From Megalobrama amblycephala (taxonomy: Eukaryota > Chordata > Actinopteri > Cypriniformes > Xenocyprididae), in assembly GCF_018812025.1 (NCBI RefSeq), contig NC_063061.1:36448366-36512365 (forward strand): a stretch of DNA of 64,000 bases. Reading direction: 5' to 3'. The position numbers and the translations under genes were made by a program. The notes below the pieces were generated by a model. It did no database searches, had not been told where the DNA came from, and was given only the letters and a program-made list of their open reading frames with translations. Of the stretch, positions 35,311 through 48,965 are shown piece after piece (the first letter of the stretch is position 1; the number at the start of each line of letters is the position of its first letter).

Positions 35311-36358
35311 TTAAAGTGTAACCCATTGTTTTGTTTTAGTAAATGATAATAACCCCAGAATGCCTGATATATGCATATATAGTAATGCAAAATATTACCT
35401 GCTTTATATTCAGTATACTTTAATAAATCAGAAATATGCTTATGTCATTTTTGTATCACAAATGCAGCACAATTAAATACACACAATCAGCAAAAAATCT
35501 TCAAGATTGCTAAACACTTGGAAGGTTACGAGGCAAAAGACATGCAATAAAATCCCGGAGACCCAGGGGAGTCACAGCTCAGGGGAGCTTACTTTGTTTG
35601 TTCAGGAAAGTATGAAGCAGCGGTGCTTATTTTGTGATTTTTTACTCACTTGAGCTGTACTGAATGATGCCGCTAACATAACATCTATCCTCCAGTATCA
35701 GTGACTTACAGCAGTAGCAGATGAAGACATGCATCATCTGACAGATAGCAGAAGTGGCATGGGGCAGCCGACGGGAACTATAGCACAGCTAGATGCTCAG
35801 AAAAAGTTACTCGCAAGCCAAGGGCACAGAACATTTTGAATGAGAGGAGTGAGAGCAATCCTGCAACTGCTGATAATTGTCACGGGAACAAAAACAAAAA
35901 CAGTCTTTAATGGGAACAAGCATTGATGAACAACATTGATGATACCGGACGATGAAGAAACTGAATGAACAGAGGGTTTAAATACACACAGATAATTAAC
36001 ATATGCAAAGATAAACATGTGCAAAACTCAATCAAAAACCATGGAGACTTAGAGAACAGAAGTCAGGCAAAGCAGAATAGGGAACAGAATGAAAATGAAA
36101 CCAAAACACATGTTAAACTTATAAAGATGTGGGTCTGAGAAAATTAAAATTTGCATAAAGAAAATTAATCAATTTTTTTGTATTTTGACATTATTTTCAT
36201 GACAATTAAGCATATTTACCCCCCCACCCCAATTTCTCATTACTGTAATGTAATGTGTTTTTACTATATATATTTTATTTATATATGTATACAATAATAT
36301 ATACATTTAATCGCATTACAGTAATAAGCATTACATTTAAATATTTTATTATTATTTG

Positions 36359-36364
<6 letters not shown>

Positions 36365-36412
<48 letters not shown>
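36365..36412 (+). repeat. (TA)n tract
   Basis: Pure TA run directly before the foldback element. Confidence 0.95.
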
Positions 36413-36417
<5 letters not shown>

Positions 36418-36420
36418 CAG

Positions 36421-37348
36421 TACAGTCCAAAAGTTTGGAACCACTAAGATTTTTAATGTTTTTAAAAGAAGTTTCGTCTGCTCACCAAGGCTACATTTAT
36501 TTAATTCAAAATACAGTAAAAAACAGTAATATTGTGAAATATTATTACAATTTAAAATAACTGTGTACTATTTAAATATATTTCACAAAGTAATTTATTC
36601 CTGTGATGCAAAGCTGAATTTTCAGCATCATTACTCCAGTCTTCAGTGTCACATGATCCTTCAGAAATCATTCTAATATGCTGATTTGCTGCTCAATAAA
36701 CATTTAGGATTATTTTCAATGTTGAAAACAGTTGTGTACTTTTTTTTCAGGATTCATTGATGAATAGAAAGTTCAAAAGAACAGCATTTATCTGAAATAC
36801 AAAGCTTCTGTAGCATTATACACTACCGTTCAAAAGTTTGGGGTCAGTAAGTAAGTTTATTTTTATTTTTTTGAAAAGAAATTAAAGAAATGAATACTTT
36901 TATTCAGCAAGGATGCATTAAATCAATCAAAAGTGGCAGTAAAGACATTTATAATGTTACAAAAGATTAGATTTCAGATAAACACTGTTCTTTTGAACTT
37001 TCTATTCATCAAATAATCCTGAAAAAAAATATTGTACACAAATATTTTGTACAATTGTACACATTAAATGTTTCTTGAGCAGCAGATCAGCATATTAGAA
37101 TGATTTCTGAAGGATCATGTGACACTGAAGACTGGAGTAATGATGCTGAAAATTCAGCTTTGATCACAGGAATAAATTACTTTGTCAAATATATTCAAAT
37201 AGAAAACAGTTATTTTAAATTGTAATAATATTTCACAATATTACTGTTTTTACTGTATTTTTAATTAAATAAATGTAGCCTTGGTGAGCAGACGAAACTT
37301 CTTTTAAAAACATTAAAAATCTTAGTGGTTCCAAACTTTTGGACTGTA
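36421..37348. mobile_element. Foldback element built from two opposed family A copies
   Basis: The first and last 28 bp are perfect inverted copies (tacagtccaaaagtttggaa at the left), and the arms continue as near-identical inverted sequence for roughly 400 bp each, around a short centre at about 36830-36930. A transcript through this intron could fold here into a long hairpin. A family A terminus (cgttcaaaagtttggggtca) lies in the centre. Confidence 0.9.
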
Positions 37349-39450
37349 CTGTATATATAATGTTTTACTATTATATACTAATTTGGAATATTTTATATAA
37401 TTTTATTTAATTATTTCCTATTACTGTATTATATTTTAATTATACTATTTTAATTTGAATTAATTCTACTGCAGTAATAAAAATCTATTAAAGGCACAAT
37501 ATGTAAGATTCTTGGATTAAAATATACAAAAAAACACTAGAACAGTGATAGATTTTGTTGACTTGTGAAATCCAGATTAAATCCAGAGAAAAACGTTTTA
37601 ATGATATATGAATTTGTTTTAATATAAAATTGTCTCCAAGGCAGATTTATTCAAACATACATTAAATAAAGAACACAACAGGTTAAGCAGAATTATAATG
37701 AATATGTAATACACTGCATTTATTTATCAAAATGCTCCTCTTTTGATCATTTTTCTATTTGGCTAATGAGTTTATGGCTTTCCTGAGGTAAATGTAACGA
37801 TACGGCTTCATCGATCTGACGTCACATTTAAAGTGCGTCAAAATGACGTCTATTGTTTGAATTTCATTATAGACAGATTATGAAATCTGAGACCTTTGTT
37901 TCATTTCAAAAGTAATAAAGCACAAAGATTACTGTGATTATAATGCTAGTAAAGCTTTGTTCACACGTCAACTGAATACAGCAGTGACTGAAAGATCAGT
38001 TCATCGAAACAAAGATCACTTAAAAACGAGAAATCGATAGCCCAGCCCTAGCGTCCACATAGCTGACATCTTACGAAACAGACACTGACACAGTCAAAAC
38101 ACGGCATCGGAGAAGCGCTAAGTAAACATCACCGTTTCTCTCAATGATTTCAGCCCTCCAAAACGGTTTCAGCCAAAACTGAAAATGCATTTTCGGCTGA
38201 ATATTTTTCAGTGCATCAGTAAATAATGAAAAGTTTGTGAAAGGATTGAAATGGAGATTCAAGTGAACTGACAAAAAAGTTCAAGATCCAGTTGAATTAT
38301 AGTTTACAATGCAGAAGTTCTGCTAAATATTTCAAGGCCCAACACTTGATGCAGTCGCAACTACAATGTATATAAGAGCGGAGTGTGACAGCTACAGGTC
38401 GCCAATGAATAATCTGCACTCTCAAAGCTCTGGAGGGCTGACTGGTGTCAGTACATGAGAGATCTCACACACACACACACACACACACACTGAAGCTGCT
38501 ACAGGCGTAACGCGGTGTGACTTTGTGAAAAGCCAGGATGTCTGTCTCTCTGAGTTATAACTATAGCTCTGTGTCCTCCTCCCCCCGAAGGGCATGAGAA
38601 GAGGGAGCGTGTTGAGATTGTGTTAACTGTGTGTGGTCGACCCCTGGAGAGGCTGTATTAAGAATTCTCTCAGGATCCACTGCGGATTCCAATAGACAGG
38701 GATTGATAGAGTTGTAAAGGAAACTCAAACATCACGACTTTACAGAGTTTTACAAAGACTGCGGCAAACAACCATGACACATTTCAGCATGTCCAGGTCA
38801 ACTTCACTCCAAAATCCAGGTAAAAAATTAGGAATTATTAATTAAACACATTTCCCCTGAAATCTAACTTAATGTGTCCAGATGTTTCCCTTTTGAGAGT
38901 ATGAAATTCTCAATTAGATTAAAGTCACAATATGTAATTTTTCACCACTAGAGGTCACCTATTCAAAACAAAGGTGTCGCTTGATGACGCCGAGATCAAC
39001 TCATGTTCATGGATGCGATTATTAACGTTACTGTAGTATGAAGTGTTGTGGAGCTGAACGAGGAGCTGGAGCGATTGCTAATGAGAGACGAGTGCGACAC
39101 ACGTCTCTAGAGCAGCTGAGCTTTTATTATGCCGCAGTCGCCGCTTATGCTTCTCCTGGTCAAGCGTATGTGGGGTAACACCAGAGGTCGTGTTAACCGA
39201 ATATTTTCCGTCACTGATGGAATTTTTTTTGCAATGACGGAAAAATCTGAAGGCCGTCTGTCATTTTGACAGATTACACTGAGGCTGATGTAACTTGTAA
39301 CTGTAATTCCCACCCCTGTCCAGCAGGTGGTGAGTGCGCTCCAGTGTGTCTGCAGAGCGCGAGTTCAGTCTCCAGAGTAAAATGAAAATCATGCGTTTGA
39401 TTACACGCACACAGTTTGTCCATTTTATTATATATTATAATACTTATAAT

Positions 39451-40608
39451 TAGGGTTGCAAAATTCCGGCAATTTTCAAAGCTGGAAACTTTTCATGGGA
39501 ATTAACGGGAATATATGGGAATTAACGGGAATTAATGGGAATAAACAGGGAATTTGCAAAATTACAGGTTAGCCTATGACAGGGTACTTCAATGTAGTTG
39601 AAAAGAACATCTTGCAGTATAATTTTGGTTAAAACAACCATATTTAATGCAATTTTAGTTGAATTTTTACCCTGACACTCACACAGCACACTTACTGCAG
39701 GGATATTGAGGACACACACCCTGCATGAACTGTGCACTCCCCCAGTCCATAACATGCACATTTGATCAAAAATACAGAAAAAAGCAGTAATATTGTGAAA
39801 CATTACTACAATTTTTAAAATAACGGCTTTCTATTTTGATATACATAAAAATATAATTTATTTCTGTGATGCAAGGCTGAATTTTCAGCATCATTTTTCC
39901 AGTCTTGATACTTCAGAAATCATTCTAATATGCTAATTTGATACTCCGTTATCAATGTTGGAAACAGTTGTGCATAAAAATTTAAAGAACATCATTTATT
40001 TAAAATAGAAATCTTTTGTAACAATATACACTACCGTTCAAAATTTGGGGTCAGTAATTTTTTTTTCTTTGTTTTTTCAAAGAAATTAATATTTTTATTC
40101 AGCAAGGATGTGTGAAATTGTTAAATAAATGTGATATTAAAGTGATATTGTTAGAAAAGATTTCTATTTTGAATAAATTCTAATCTTTTTAACTTTTTAT
40201 TCATCAATGAATCCTGAAAATAGTATTACAAGTTACAAAAAATATTCAGCAGCACAACTGTTTTCAACAATGATAATAACTAAGTATCAAATCAGCATAT
40301 TAGAATGATCATGTGACACTGAAATAAATAACACATAACAATTGTTGCAATAAAAATATATTTATTTTACATATTTTCTAAATTAGAATTAATTGAATGC
40401 GAAAAATAAATAACTGTTATTTTATGGTATGACCAAAGAAAATGTTTATATTTGTTTTTATATGATACTTTTTATGTAAATATTATACATTTATATAAAT
40501 TTCCCAAAATTTCCAATTAATTGCCATAAATTCCCGTAAATTCCTGTTAAGTTCCCGTGGAAAGTTTCCGGAAATTTACCGGAAACTTTCTGGCCCTTTG
40601 CAACCCTA
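39451..40608. mobile_element. TIR element carrying a nested family A repeat
   Basis: Outer ends: tagggttgcaaaattccgg on the left and the inverted tttgcaaccct on the right; ggaattaacgggaat-type short repeats lie inside the left end and their inverse inside the right end. A degraded family A copy sits at about 39760-40330. No transposase. Confidence 0.8.
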
Positions 40609-41499
40609 CTTATAATTACATCATTTAGTTACTAATCCAGTTTGTTTTGTTATTTTTCTTGCTCACTATCAAGTTTATGGTCAACGAATGGCTTTTCTGA
40701 GGTATAATGTTACGTGAAATTGTTTCTAACACTGATTGAGACGTGATGCAGATTTCGGTAAGCTACTGTATGTTGCAACACATTTTCTGATGTTCATTCA
40801 TGTTTATTTCGTTCTGTAAAATAGTAAAGAGGAAGGGATGATCGTGTTCACTCACGATCCTCAACAAGTGTTCAAGATGAAAACTGAAATGTGACGTACG
40901 GTCTTTGTTCAACTTTCTTTTCATAATATAAATAAATGCATAGCCTAGGCCCATAGCTCGTGAAAAAAAAATGAAAATGTGGACGAAAAAATAAACTATT
41001 AAACATCTTATTATCATTAATATCTAAAAATTAAAATGACGGGTAATAACTGATTATGACGAAATTTTTACTATTGTGAAAGTGTGAAAGTCTAACGTGA
41101 CCTCTGGGTAACACATCGCTGTTTATTATATTAGATATAATGATATTATAATATTACTCTGTGCATTCACTCGGTGGCTGCTATGAGACACTTGTTGCAC
41201 ACTGCAGTAAGCTAAATCATTATTAGAATATCATATTAATAAACACTGGAGAGCTTGTGTTGCTAAATGGCATGCAATTAATTTGAAATCATTTTGTATG
41301 ACAGAAAAAAATCAGACTGTACTCCAAAAAAACGACCCTATAGGTCATTTTTCAAGCACCTTATTACGACCTGTATTTACATTTTAAAGTCATGCGCCCT
41401 CTAGCTGGCGTAAAAATAATGACACTGTCGTCATGAAATGACGTATGACCGTCCATTTAAATGCAATGTGTGGACTTTTTACACCATTTCTCCTATTTC

Positions 41500-41680
41500 C
41501 ATTTAGCATTGTTTTTATTAACGACTACACCCACCCCTTCTCTAAACCTACCCTTAAGTGATTTATAGTGCATATACAGTTTATGAGCACATGCGTTCCC
41601 TGGGATCGAACCCACGATCGCATAATCACATGATTGCATATTGATATTGCAATGCTCTGCCAATTGAGCTACACGAAACC
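41500..41680 (-). mobile_element. tRNA-derived SINE
   Basis: On the minus strand the head reads gtgtagctcaattggcagag (RNA polymerase III A box) and, about 45 bp on, gggttcgatcccagggaac (B box). No intact tRNA acceptor stem closes, so this is a SINE head and not a functional tRNA. The downstream body resembles common cyprinid SINE tails. The low-coordinate end is approximate. Confidence 0.75.
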
Positions 41681-44009
41681 CGAAATATGACGCGGATAAT
41701 CATTAAAATGCATTCAAATGAAAGTGCATTAAAATGCAACATTGAATTAAAATGAAAGTGTCCTGTTGTCGATAGGGGCACAACTTTAGTAAACGCTCCT
41801 ATGGGTCGTATTTCAGGGAAGTGACAGCCGACCTATATAGGCGTATTGGTTGGAGAACATGTTGGAAAAAAATGCTGTATTACTGTTAAATAAAGCTGCA
41901 TCTGATTCTGCTGTTAGCCACTTGACAAAATAGTGTTTTCTCTGAGACATGCTAAATCATGGTACTCACGGAAAATCAAGAAAACATGATTAGTTTTGGT
42001 GCATCACTAGCATTTTAAATGTAGTATTTCTGATTTTTGTTTAATAAAAGTTTGATGCACTATATGACATGCTATGTGAAAAACTCCATCTATAGTCCAT
42101 CCAGATGATTTATTAAAGCTAAACCCATTCTGAAATTTTCATAATTATGGCATCCCAATATGACCACCTCCATTAACATATTAATATCTCACATTTACAT
42201 TCTGAATTTACTCACTGTGATGATTAACTGTGTCAACTACACTGGTAACGCAGAGGTTAGACGTCTTAAAGGTACAGCAGCAAAATAGCCTGTTTAATTC
42301 TAAGGGTAAAAGGGAAATCATGACAAACTAAAATGTGATTCTGGTGCTAGAAACTTTGAGTGACATACAGTAAGTAGACTTCAGGGGACAAAAATGCTGT
42401 GTAAGACAATATTTCAGGGAAAAGTGTAAGATATGTCACTTTAAGATAATATTTGCACTCTTATATTCCATCACAAGCGTTTGAAGGTCACTGCAGCTTC
42501 ATCTAAATCCTCTGCTCTCCTCCTCATTACAGATATTCACAAATTTCTGACAGTTCTCTGTAGAAAAATTACGTTAAAAAAAATATGTTATTGTTGTAAT
42601 TTTTTTTTTGCTATTGTGATTTTTATTACACAAAGCTCTGGAATACGGAATTCTGATTGGCCAATCATAGCATTCTGCTGCCAAATGTTAATGTTAATTT
42701 ACGCTAAACGGTATAATTGAACTGATTTCCTACACAGCTGTGGTAGTTTCATATCTCTATTGTTTCATCCACTCTTTAATCTTGCATAATAAAATCTTTT
42801 AAACTCAAATCAATATTTCAAGTGCATTTATCTGTATTTATTTGATAAGCAGCCATCTAACAAACCTTGTAACTTTTATTTTGTTATATATAGTTTTAGT
42901 AAACGATAATAACACTGTATGGTCATGAAAGGGTCATTCTTCCAGATGTTAATAAATATGTGTTTCAGGAAGCAAAAAAGGATGTCTGAGATTATTAAAA
43001 AAGGGATTAAAAATCTCTTAAAATGTCTAGATCAAAACGCAAATGCCAAATACAAATCTTTGTATTCACATGCATCCCTACTGGATTTCTGTCTGTGTGA
43101 GATCATATCTCATCCAGTCTGTTACTCTAGAGCTTTAATTGTGGTGTCAAACACACAAACTCTGAATTTAAAGCAAAAACTCACCCAACGGAAACTCTGT
43201 CATCATTTATTCTCCCTCATGTTGTTCAAAACCAGCTTGAATTTCTTCGGTAAAACAAAACCTGTTTTTTAAAAAAATCCTGACTGCTTATTTTCTCATA
43301 AAATGATTGGGGGCTGAGGCTCCAAAATGACCACAAAAACCCAAAAAACACAGTTAAAGCTAGGGTAGGTGATGTTTTTCATAAACACTTTTTGCTATAC
43401 TGGTTGAAACTCTCTTCACATCCTCATAGCAATCAATAATAGAAGTTGTGTAAATATTAAAAATGTATCCACCTTATTCCTGACGAGTTGTGTTTTGAAT
43501 TATGGGAGGCACTTCCGGTTTGGGAAACTTCCATTCAAAAAGACTGAAATTAATCATTTCAAATAATAAGGTTGCCCTACAAATAAAGCTTATGTCCGTT
43601 TAACTGAATGAACTGTTAATTTTCCTTCATGTTTTATTTTCAGACATCATGAGAATAACATATCGCTTGGTATTTTAACGTAACATGTTATAACAAGAAT
43701 ATCTATGGCAAGAGCTCTTTTCAGTCGCTGCATTCTTCCCTTTGCGTTCCGCTGTAATAGTATGAAAAAGGACAACATATACTGCACATTTGTGGTCTGT
43801 TCTTCTTAAATTCTGATATATATCCCATTAATAATTCACTGAAATGCACGAAAAATCTCTTGTTTTTCTCCTCAAATCCTCATGTCTCTTTCCAGGTTTG
43901 TTTTTCACAGGTAAATACAATTTATTATCTGTCAAAATGATGGAAATCACTTTGAAATAGTATCACACAATACTGAAGTGAATGAACATTTTTGATTAAG
44001 GCAACATAT

Positions 44010-45628
44010 GTTACATAATACGGAAAGTATTCATACCCCCTTAAATTTTTTACTCTTTGTTATATTGCAGCCATTTGCTAAAATCATTTAAGTTCATTTT
44101 TTTCCTCATTAATGTACACACAGCACCCCATATTGACAGAAAAACACAGAATTGTTGACATTTTTGCAGATTTATTAAAAAAGAAAAACTGAAATATCAC
44201 ATGGTCCTAAGTATTCAGACCCTTTGCTCAGTATTTAGTAGAAGCACCCTTTTGATCTAATACAGCCATGAGTCTTTTTGGGAAAGATGCAACAAGTTTT
44301 TCACACCTGGATTTGGGGATCCTCTGCCATTCCTCCTTGCAGATCCTCTCCAGTTCTGTCCGGTTGGAAGGTAAACGTTGGTGGACAGCCATTTTTAGGT
44401 CTCTCCAGAGATGCTCAATTGGGTTTAAGTCAGGGCTCTGGCTGGGCCATTCAAGAACAGTCACAGAGTTGTTGTGAAGCCACTCCTTCATTATTTTAGC
44501 TGTGTGCTTAGGGTCATTGTCTTGTTGGAAGGTAAACCTTCGGCCCAGTCTGAGGTCCTGAGCACTCTGGAGAAGGTTTTCATCCAGGATATCCCTGTAC
44601 TTGGCCGCATTCATCATTCCCTCGATTGCAACCAGTCGTCCTGTCCCTGCAGCTGAAAAACACCCCCACAGCATGATGCTGCCACCACCATGCTTCACTG
44701 TTGGGACTGTATTGGACAGGTGATGAGCAGTGCCTGGTTTTCTCCACACATACCGCTTAGAATTAAGGCCAAACAGTTCTATCTTGGTCTCATCAGACCA
44801 GAGAATCTTATTTCTCACCATCTTGGCAAACTCCATGCGGGCTTTCATGTGTCTTGCACTGAGGAGAGGCTTCCGTCGGGCCACTCTGCCATAAAGCCCC
44901 GACTGGTGGAGGGCTGCAGTGATGGTTGACTTTCTACAACTTTCTCCCATCTCTCGACTGCATCTCTGGAGCTCAGCCACAGTGATCTTTGGGTTCTTCT
45001 TTACCTCTCTCACCAAGGCTCTTCTCCCCTGATAGCTCAGTTTGGCCGGATGGCCAGCTCTAGGAAGGGTTCTGGTCATCCCAAACGTCTTCCATTTAAG
45101 GATTATGGAGGCCACTGTGCTCTTAGGAACCTTAAGTGCAGCAGAAATGTTTTTGAAACCTTGGCCAGATCTGTGCCTTGCCACAATTCTGTCTCTGAGC
45201 TCTTCAGGCAGTTCCTTTGACCTCATGATTCTCACTTGCTCTGACATGCACTGTGAGCTATAAGGTCTTATATAGACAGGTGTGTGGCTTTCCTAATCAA
45301 GTCCAATCAGTATAATCAAACACAGCTGGACTCAAATGAAGGTGTAGAACCATCTCAAGGATGATCAGAAGAAACGGACAGCACCTGAGTTAAATATATG
45401 AGTGTCACAGCAAAGGGTCTGAATACTTAGGACCATGTGATATTTCAGTTTTTCTTTTTTAATAAATCTGCAAAAATGTCAACAATTCTGTGTTTTTCTG
45501 TCAATATGGGGTGCTGTGTGTACATTAATGAGGAAAAAAAATGAACTTAAATGATTTTAGCAAATGGCTGCAATATAACAAAGAGTGAAAAATTTAAGGG
45601 CGTCTGAATACTTTCTGTACCCACTGTA
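44010..45628 (-). mobile_element. Tc1/mariner transposon with about 200-bp inverted repeats
   Basis: Inverted repeats of about 200 bp flank one transposase gene: left about 44018-44230, right about 45415-45626. Both contain 'aaatatcacatggtcctaag' or its inverse and a gtattcag/ctgaatac repeat near inner and outer ends, the IR/DR layout of fish Tc1 elements. The right end finishes gtacccactg next to TA. The left end has lost its matching outer bases (acataatacggaaag instead of the expected start). This probably makes the copy immobile despite its open transposase frame. Confidence 0.9.
44228..45247 (-). CDS. Tc1-family DDE transposase, intact frame (339 aa)
   Basis: Cuts and pastes its own element at TA sites. 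Seen: an uninterrupted 339-codon frame. Residues about 8-120 are the paired-like double helix-turn-helix DNA-binding region (KVPKSTVASIILKW), with GRVARRKP at about 120-127 as a likely nuclear-localisation stretch. The catalytic triad is readable: D152 in WSDETK, D243 in QQDNDPKH, E278 in NPIEHLW, i.e. DD34E. HGGGSIMLWGCFS is the usual glycine-rich motif. Length fits the family. Compared with related fish transposases as I remember them, the stretch between EFAK and NKILW (about 140-148) may be eight or nine residues short. The start could also be Met8, which is the usual beginning for relatives. It sits in the ntng2 intron on the same strand and is unrelated to that gene. Confidence 0.95.
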   Translation of the reverse strand: MSEQVRIMRSKELPEELRDRIVARHRSGQGFKNISAALKVPKSTVASIILKWKTFGMTRTLPRAGHPAKLSYQGRRALVREVKKNPKITVAELQRCSREMGESCRKSTITAALHQSGLYGRVARRKPLLSARHMKARMEFAKMVRNKILWSDETKIELFGLNSKRYVWRKPGTAHHLSNTVPTVKHGGGSIMLWGCFSAAGTGRLVAIEGMMNAAKYRDILDENLLQSAQDLRLGRRFTFQQDNDPKHTAKIMKEWLHNNSVTVLEWPSQSPDLNPIEHLWRDLKMAVHQRLPSNRTELERICKEEWQRIPKSRCEKLVASFPKRLMAVLDQKGASTKY

Positions 45629-48600
45629 TATATATACAGTGATATTTAACCCGTCCGTTATTGCTGTGGAAAGAATCGTGCTTTTGGGGTTATTCATGGA
45701 CTGTTGAAAGTACCCTGTTGATGCTTTTACACTTTTAAATGCCTTTTTAATGTTTGATGGTTGAAGGGTGAGTAGAATAATGTCATCTCAATGTGCCCAG
45801 TTTAAAAAAAATTATCATTGCGTTCATAGAGCGAGTCTTTTACAGCTTAAACAAAGTTATAATTCACACAAAGTGTCATGGGGTGTAGGAATAAGGTAGA
45901 TATATATTCTGTGGAAGTCTTGGGACCAAAAAATGTTCAATCATTGTGTGTTGAATATGTTGCTTGTAATTATTTGTGAAATTTACTAGCAATTTCTGAG
46001 TGAAATTTGTTTTAAATGCTTTCAGTGTAGGAGGACGTCAGTGAATAACAATTTCAGTCTGTTTCAACTCTTCACATAAAGTAACTGTATACCTTCAGAA
46101 GTTTATTTTTGACATTTGTCCTCATTCACTTCCATTATATACTGTATGTGGAAAAGACCAGGATATTTTTCAAACATTCAGAAGAAAGGAAAAATCATAC
46201 AGGTTTGGAACGAAATGAGGGTGAGTAAATGATGACAGAATTTGAATTTCTGGGTAAATTATTCCTTTAATCAGCATGAGACCAAAATGGAAAACCAGGA
46301 AAACCCTGAGGAAAAAAATCCAAATCTGGCTCCTACACTCAAGTAAGTGTGAAAAGCCTGGCTCCAACAGTGTGTTACTTGCCGTTTCTTCGTAATTGTT
46401 TGTAAAATTTACTAGCAATTTCTGAGAGAAAATTGTTCCTACACCAATTTTTTTTTTCAGTGTATAACATCTACTCTCTAGCACAAAATACACTCACTCT
46501 TATACACACATTCACTGTGGTCTGCTTCAGGAAACACAACACACACTCACACACACTTGTTGTGATCGATCGAGAGCCATCAGCTGTATCTTACCCCGTC
46601 TCAGCCTAAGAATAACTTATTGATCATCAGATTGTGTTACCAAGGGTGTGTGTGTGTGCATATCGGTGTGTTTAAACACTGCTATTTATGACTAAATACT
46701 ACAGGAAATGACACACATACATGTCATCATAACTGTCACGAGAACTGCACATGTCAGGATTAAACTTTATAAATTCAGCTGTATGTGTGTGTCTTTAAAT
46801 GCAACTGTATGTCAAATTAATCACAGCGCACTGCAACCTCAGCAGCCGTCCATACAGAAACAGGTACTGTACGTCATAGCAGACGATGAGTGTGTGTATG
46901 TGCGTGGTCACGCTTGATAATATGAGTAAAAGTGCACTGAAGTGTATCTTAATACAGATGTCTAAATCCTCTCTCAGAGCGTAAATGACAATCCATAAAT
47001 CTTACAATAAACACGTTCTCTCAGTATTCATGTACTCATCATATATACCGAGATTGTAATATAATAAAAATGACGTATATAGACGGCCCACATGGACGCT
47101 TTCATGTTAAATATTTTATGTTTTCAGTTACTAATGAGATTAATGTTGGCACCTACAATGAACAGGTTACAATTATGATAGTTTTCCTTTAAAACAACAT
47201 CATAACTGACAGGAGATGCTTAAGTTTCAGAAAATGGTCATATTATTCTGTATGAGTATTGTTTTCTGCTGGTAATTAATGATAAACATATTTTACATGT
47301 AATAATAATCATGCACAAAGTTTTACATCTTCTGACATGTTCATTTATGAAATATTTTGGCTAATATATGAATACATTTTCAGCTTATTTATTTATTTAT
47401 ACATGTAACAGGGTTAATAATAATATCTATTATTATTATGTAATATTATTTATATTAATATTCTTATAATATATAATCATATACATTTTATTATTATTTT
47501 AAACTTTTTTTTTTTTTTTTTTTACAAAAACTTGGGTAACAGGGTTGAATGCCTAAGACTGATTAAATCAGTCAACAGTTTGTATAAAAATAAAGAAAAA
47601 TTAAATGAGATTATTTGTTTTTCTGTCACGAAAGGGTCCACATTATGTCAGTGTTGTGTTTTGTGGTAATTAAAATTGGTTAAAAACGGTCAACTGAACA
47701 CCAGTTCAACAGAATATGTAAATTATGATTATGGTTGGACAGGCCACAATCTGCACTGACAAGGGGATACAGACATATGTGTTTAAAATGAGTCATTTGT
47801 CATCCTACAGTATGTTACATTTATGTTGCAATTAACAAACATATCAAATACAACAAAAATTCGATTTGATGTGTGAATTGAGCCTCTAATCATGCTTTAT
47901 AAGCGTAACAGGACACCCTGTTGTGCCCTATTAACGGAAAGCGCCAGTACTCTCAGTTCTGATTTATACATTTTTACCATAATTAAACCCAATCCACAGA
48001 TTTTACCCCAACATCAGTGCAGGAAACCGAAAAAGCGTGCGGTTTCCATCTGGGCTGCCCATAGGCATCTCTCTGTGCCTCTGTGATCTCTGACACATGT
48101 TCTCGTTCAAGCTTCACTCCTTTCTTCAGCTCACTTTCTACAGTCATTATGTTCACTATTGTCTGTCTGTGATGAAGTTTCATATCTTATACGTCAGACG
48201 TAAGGGATGTATTTCTACAGTTTTGTTGTAGCATTTTATGGCCTGAAGTCCACTTATAATTAGTTGAGACTTTTTGCAATCAATCATAATTTAGTTTTGC
48301 ATTAACATTTTCCAGCCCTTAAAACTTCAGATAATGACCTCTGTTGTGGTGGGCGAATATTTCATGAATATATGTATATATATTTATTGAAAAATCTTTG
48401 TGCAGACAAGCAATTATTTTGAGTAAACGATGACAGAATTTTATGTTTTCGAGGTGAACTATTCCTTTAACGCAGTAGCTGTCATGTCATGATTGGTTAG
48501 GAAAGAAAAGGTTATTGTTAACAGGCTGTCAGTCACTGCAGTTATAGACCAGAGCTGTGATAGACTCCAGTGTCTCATTTATTCCATTATGACAGTCAAT

Positions 48601-48965
48601 ATCTGTACAAGTAATGACTCGAGCATTATTGCAGATCATTTGCGCGCCTCCTGATAGTTATAATAGTTATTGGTAATGATAACGTGCATTATGATAACAA
48701 GCATCTGTTTGCCTCTATAATTATACACAGCACAATCTGATTAGATGAGTTGCTCCAAATGGTTTATGGATAATAATTGGCCTGACTCAGTAGAGTCGCT
48801 TTACTGACAATGATAGCATGGGGTAGATTAGCCATCATCTAATACCGAGTAAGTGAACAAACAGCAATTATTTCTGTGCAAAGTTGTTGGGGATAGTGGG
48901 ATGCATCAAGATATTTCGAATAATAATTATATAATTATTTAATAAAAAATGTATACAGTATATAT

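Noticed and set aside
41595..41680. tRNA gene on the minus strand
   Set aside because: A and B boxes are present but no acceptor stem pairs and the sequence runs on into a SINE body.
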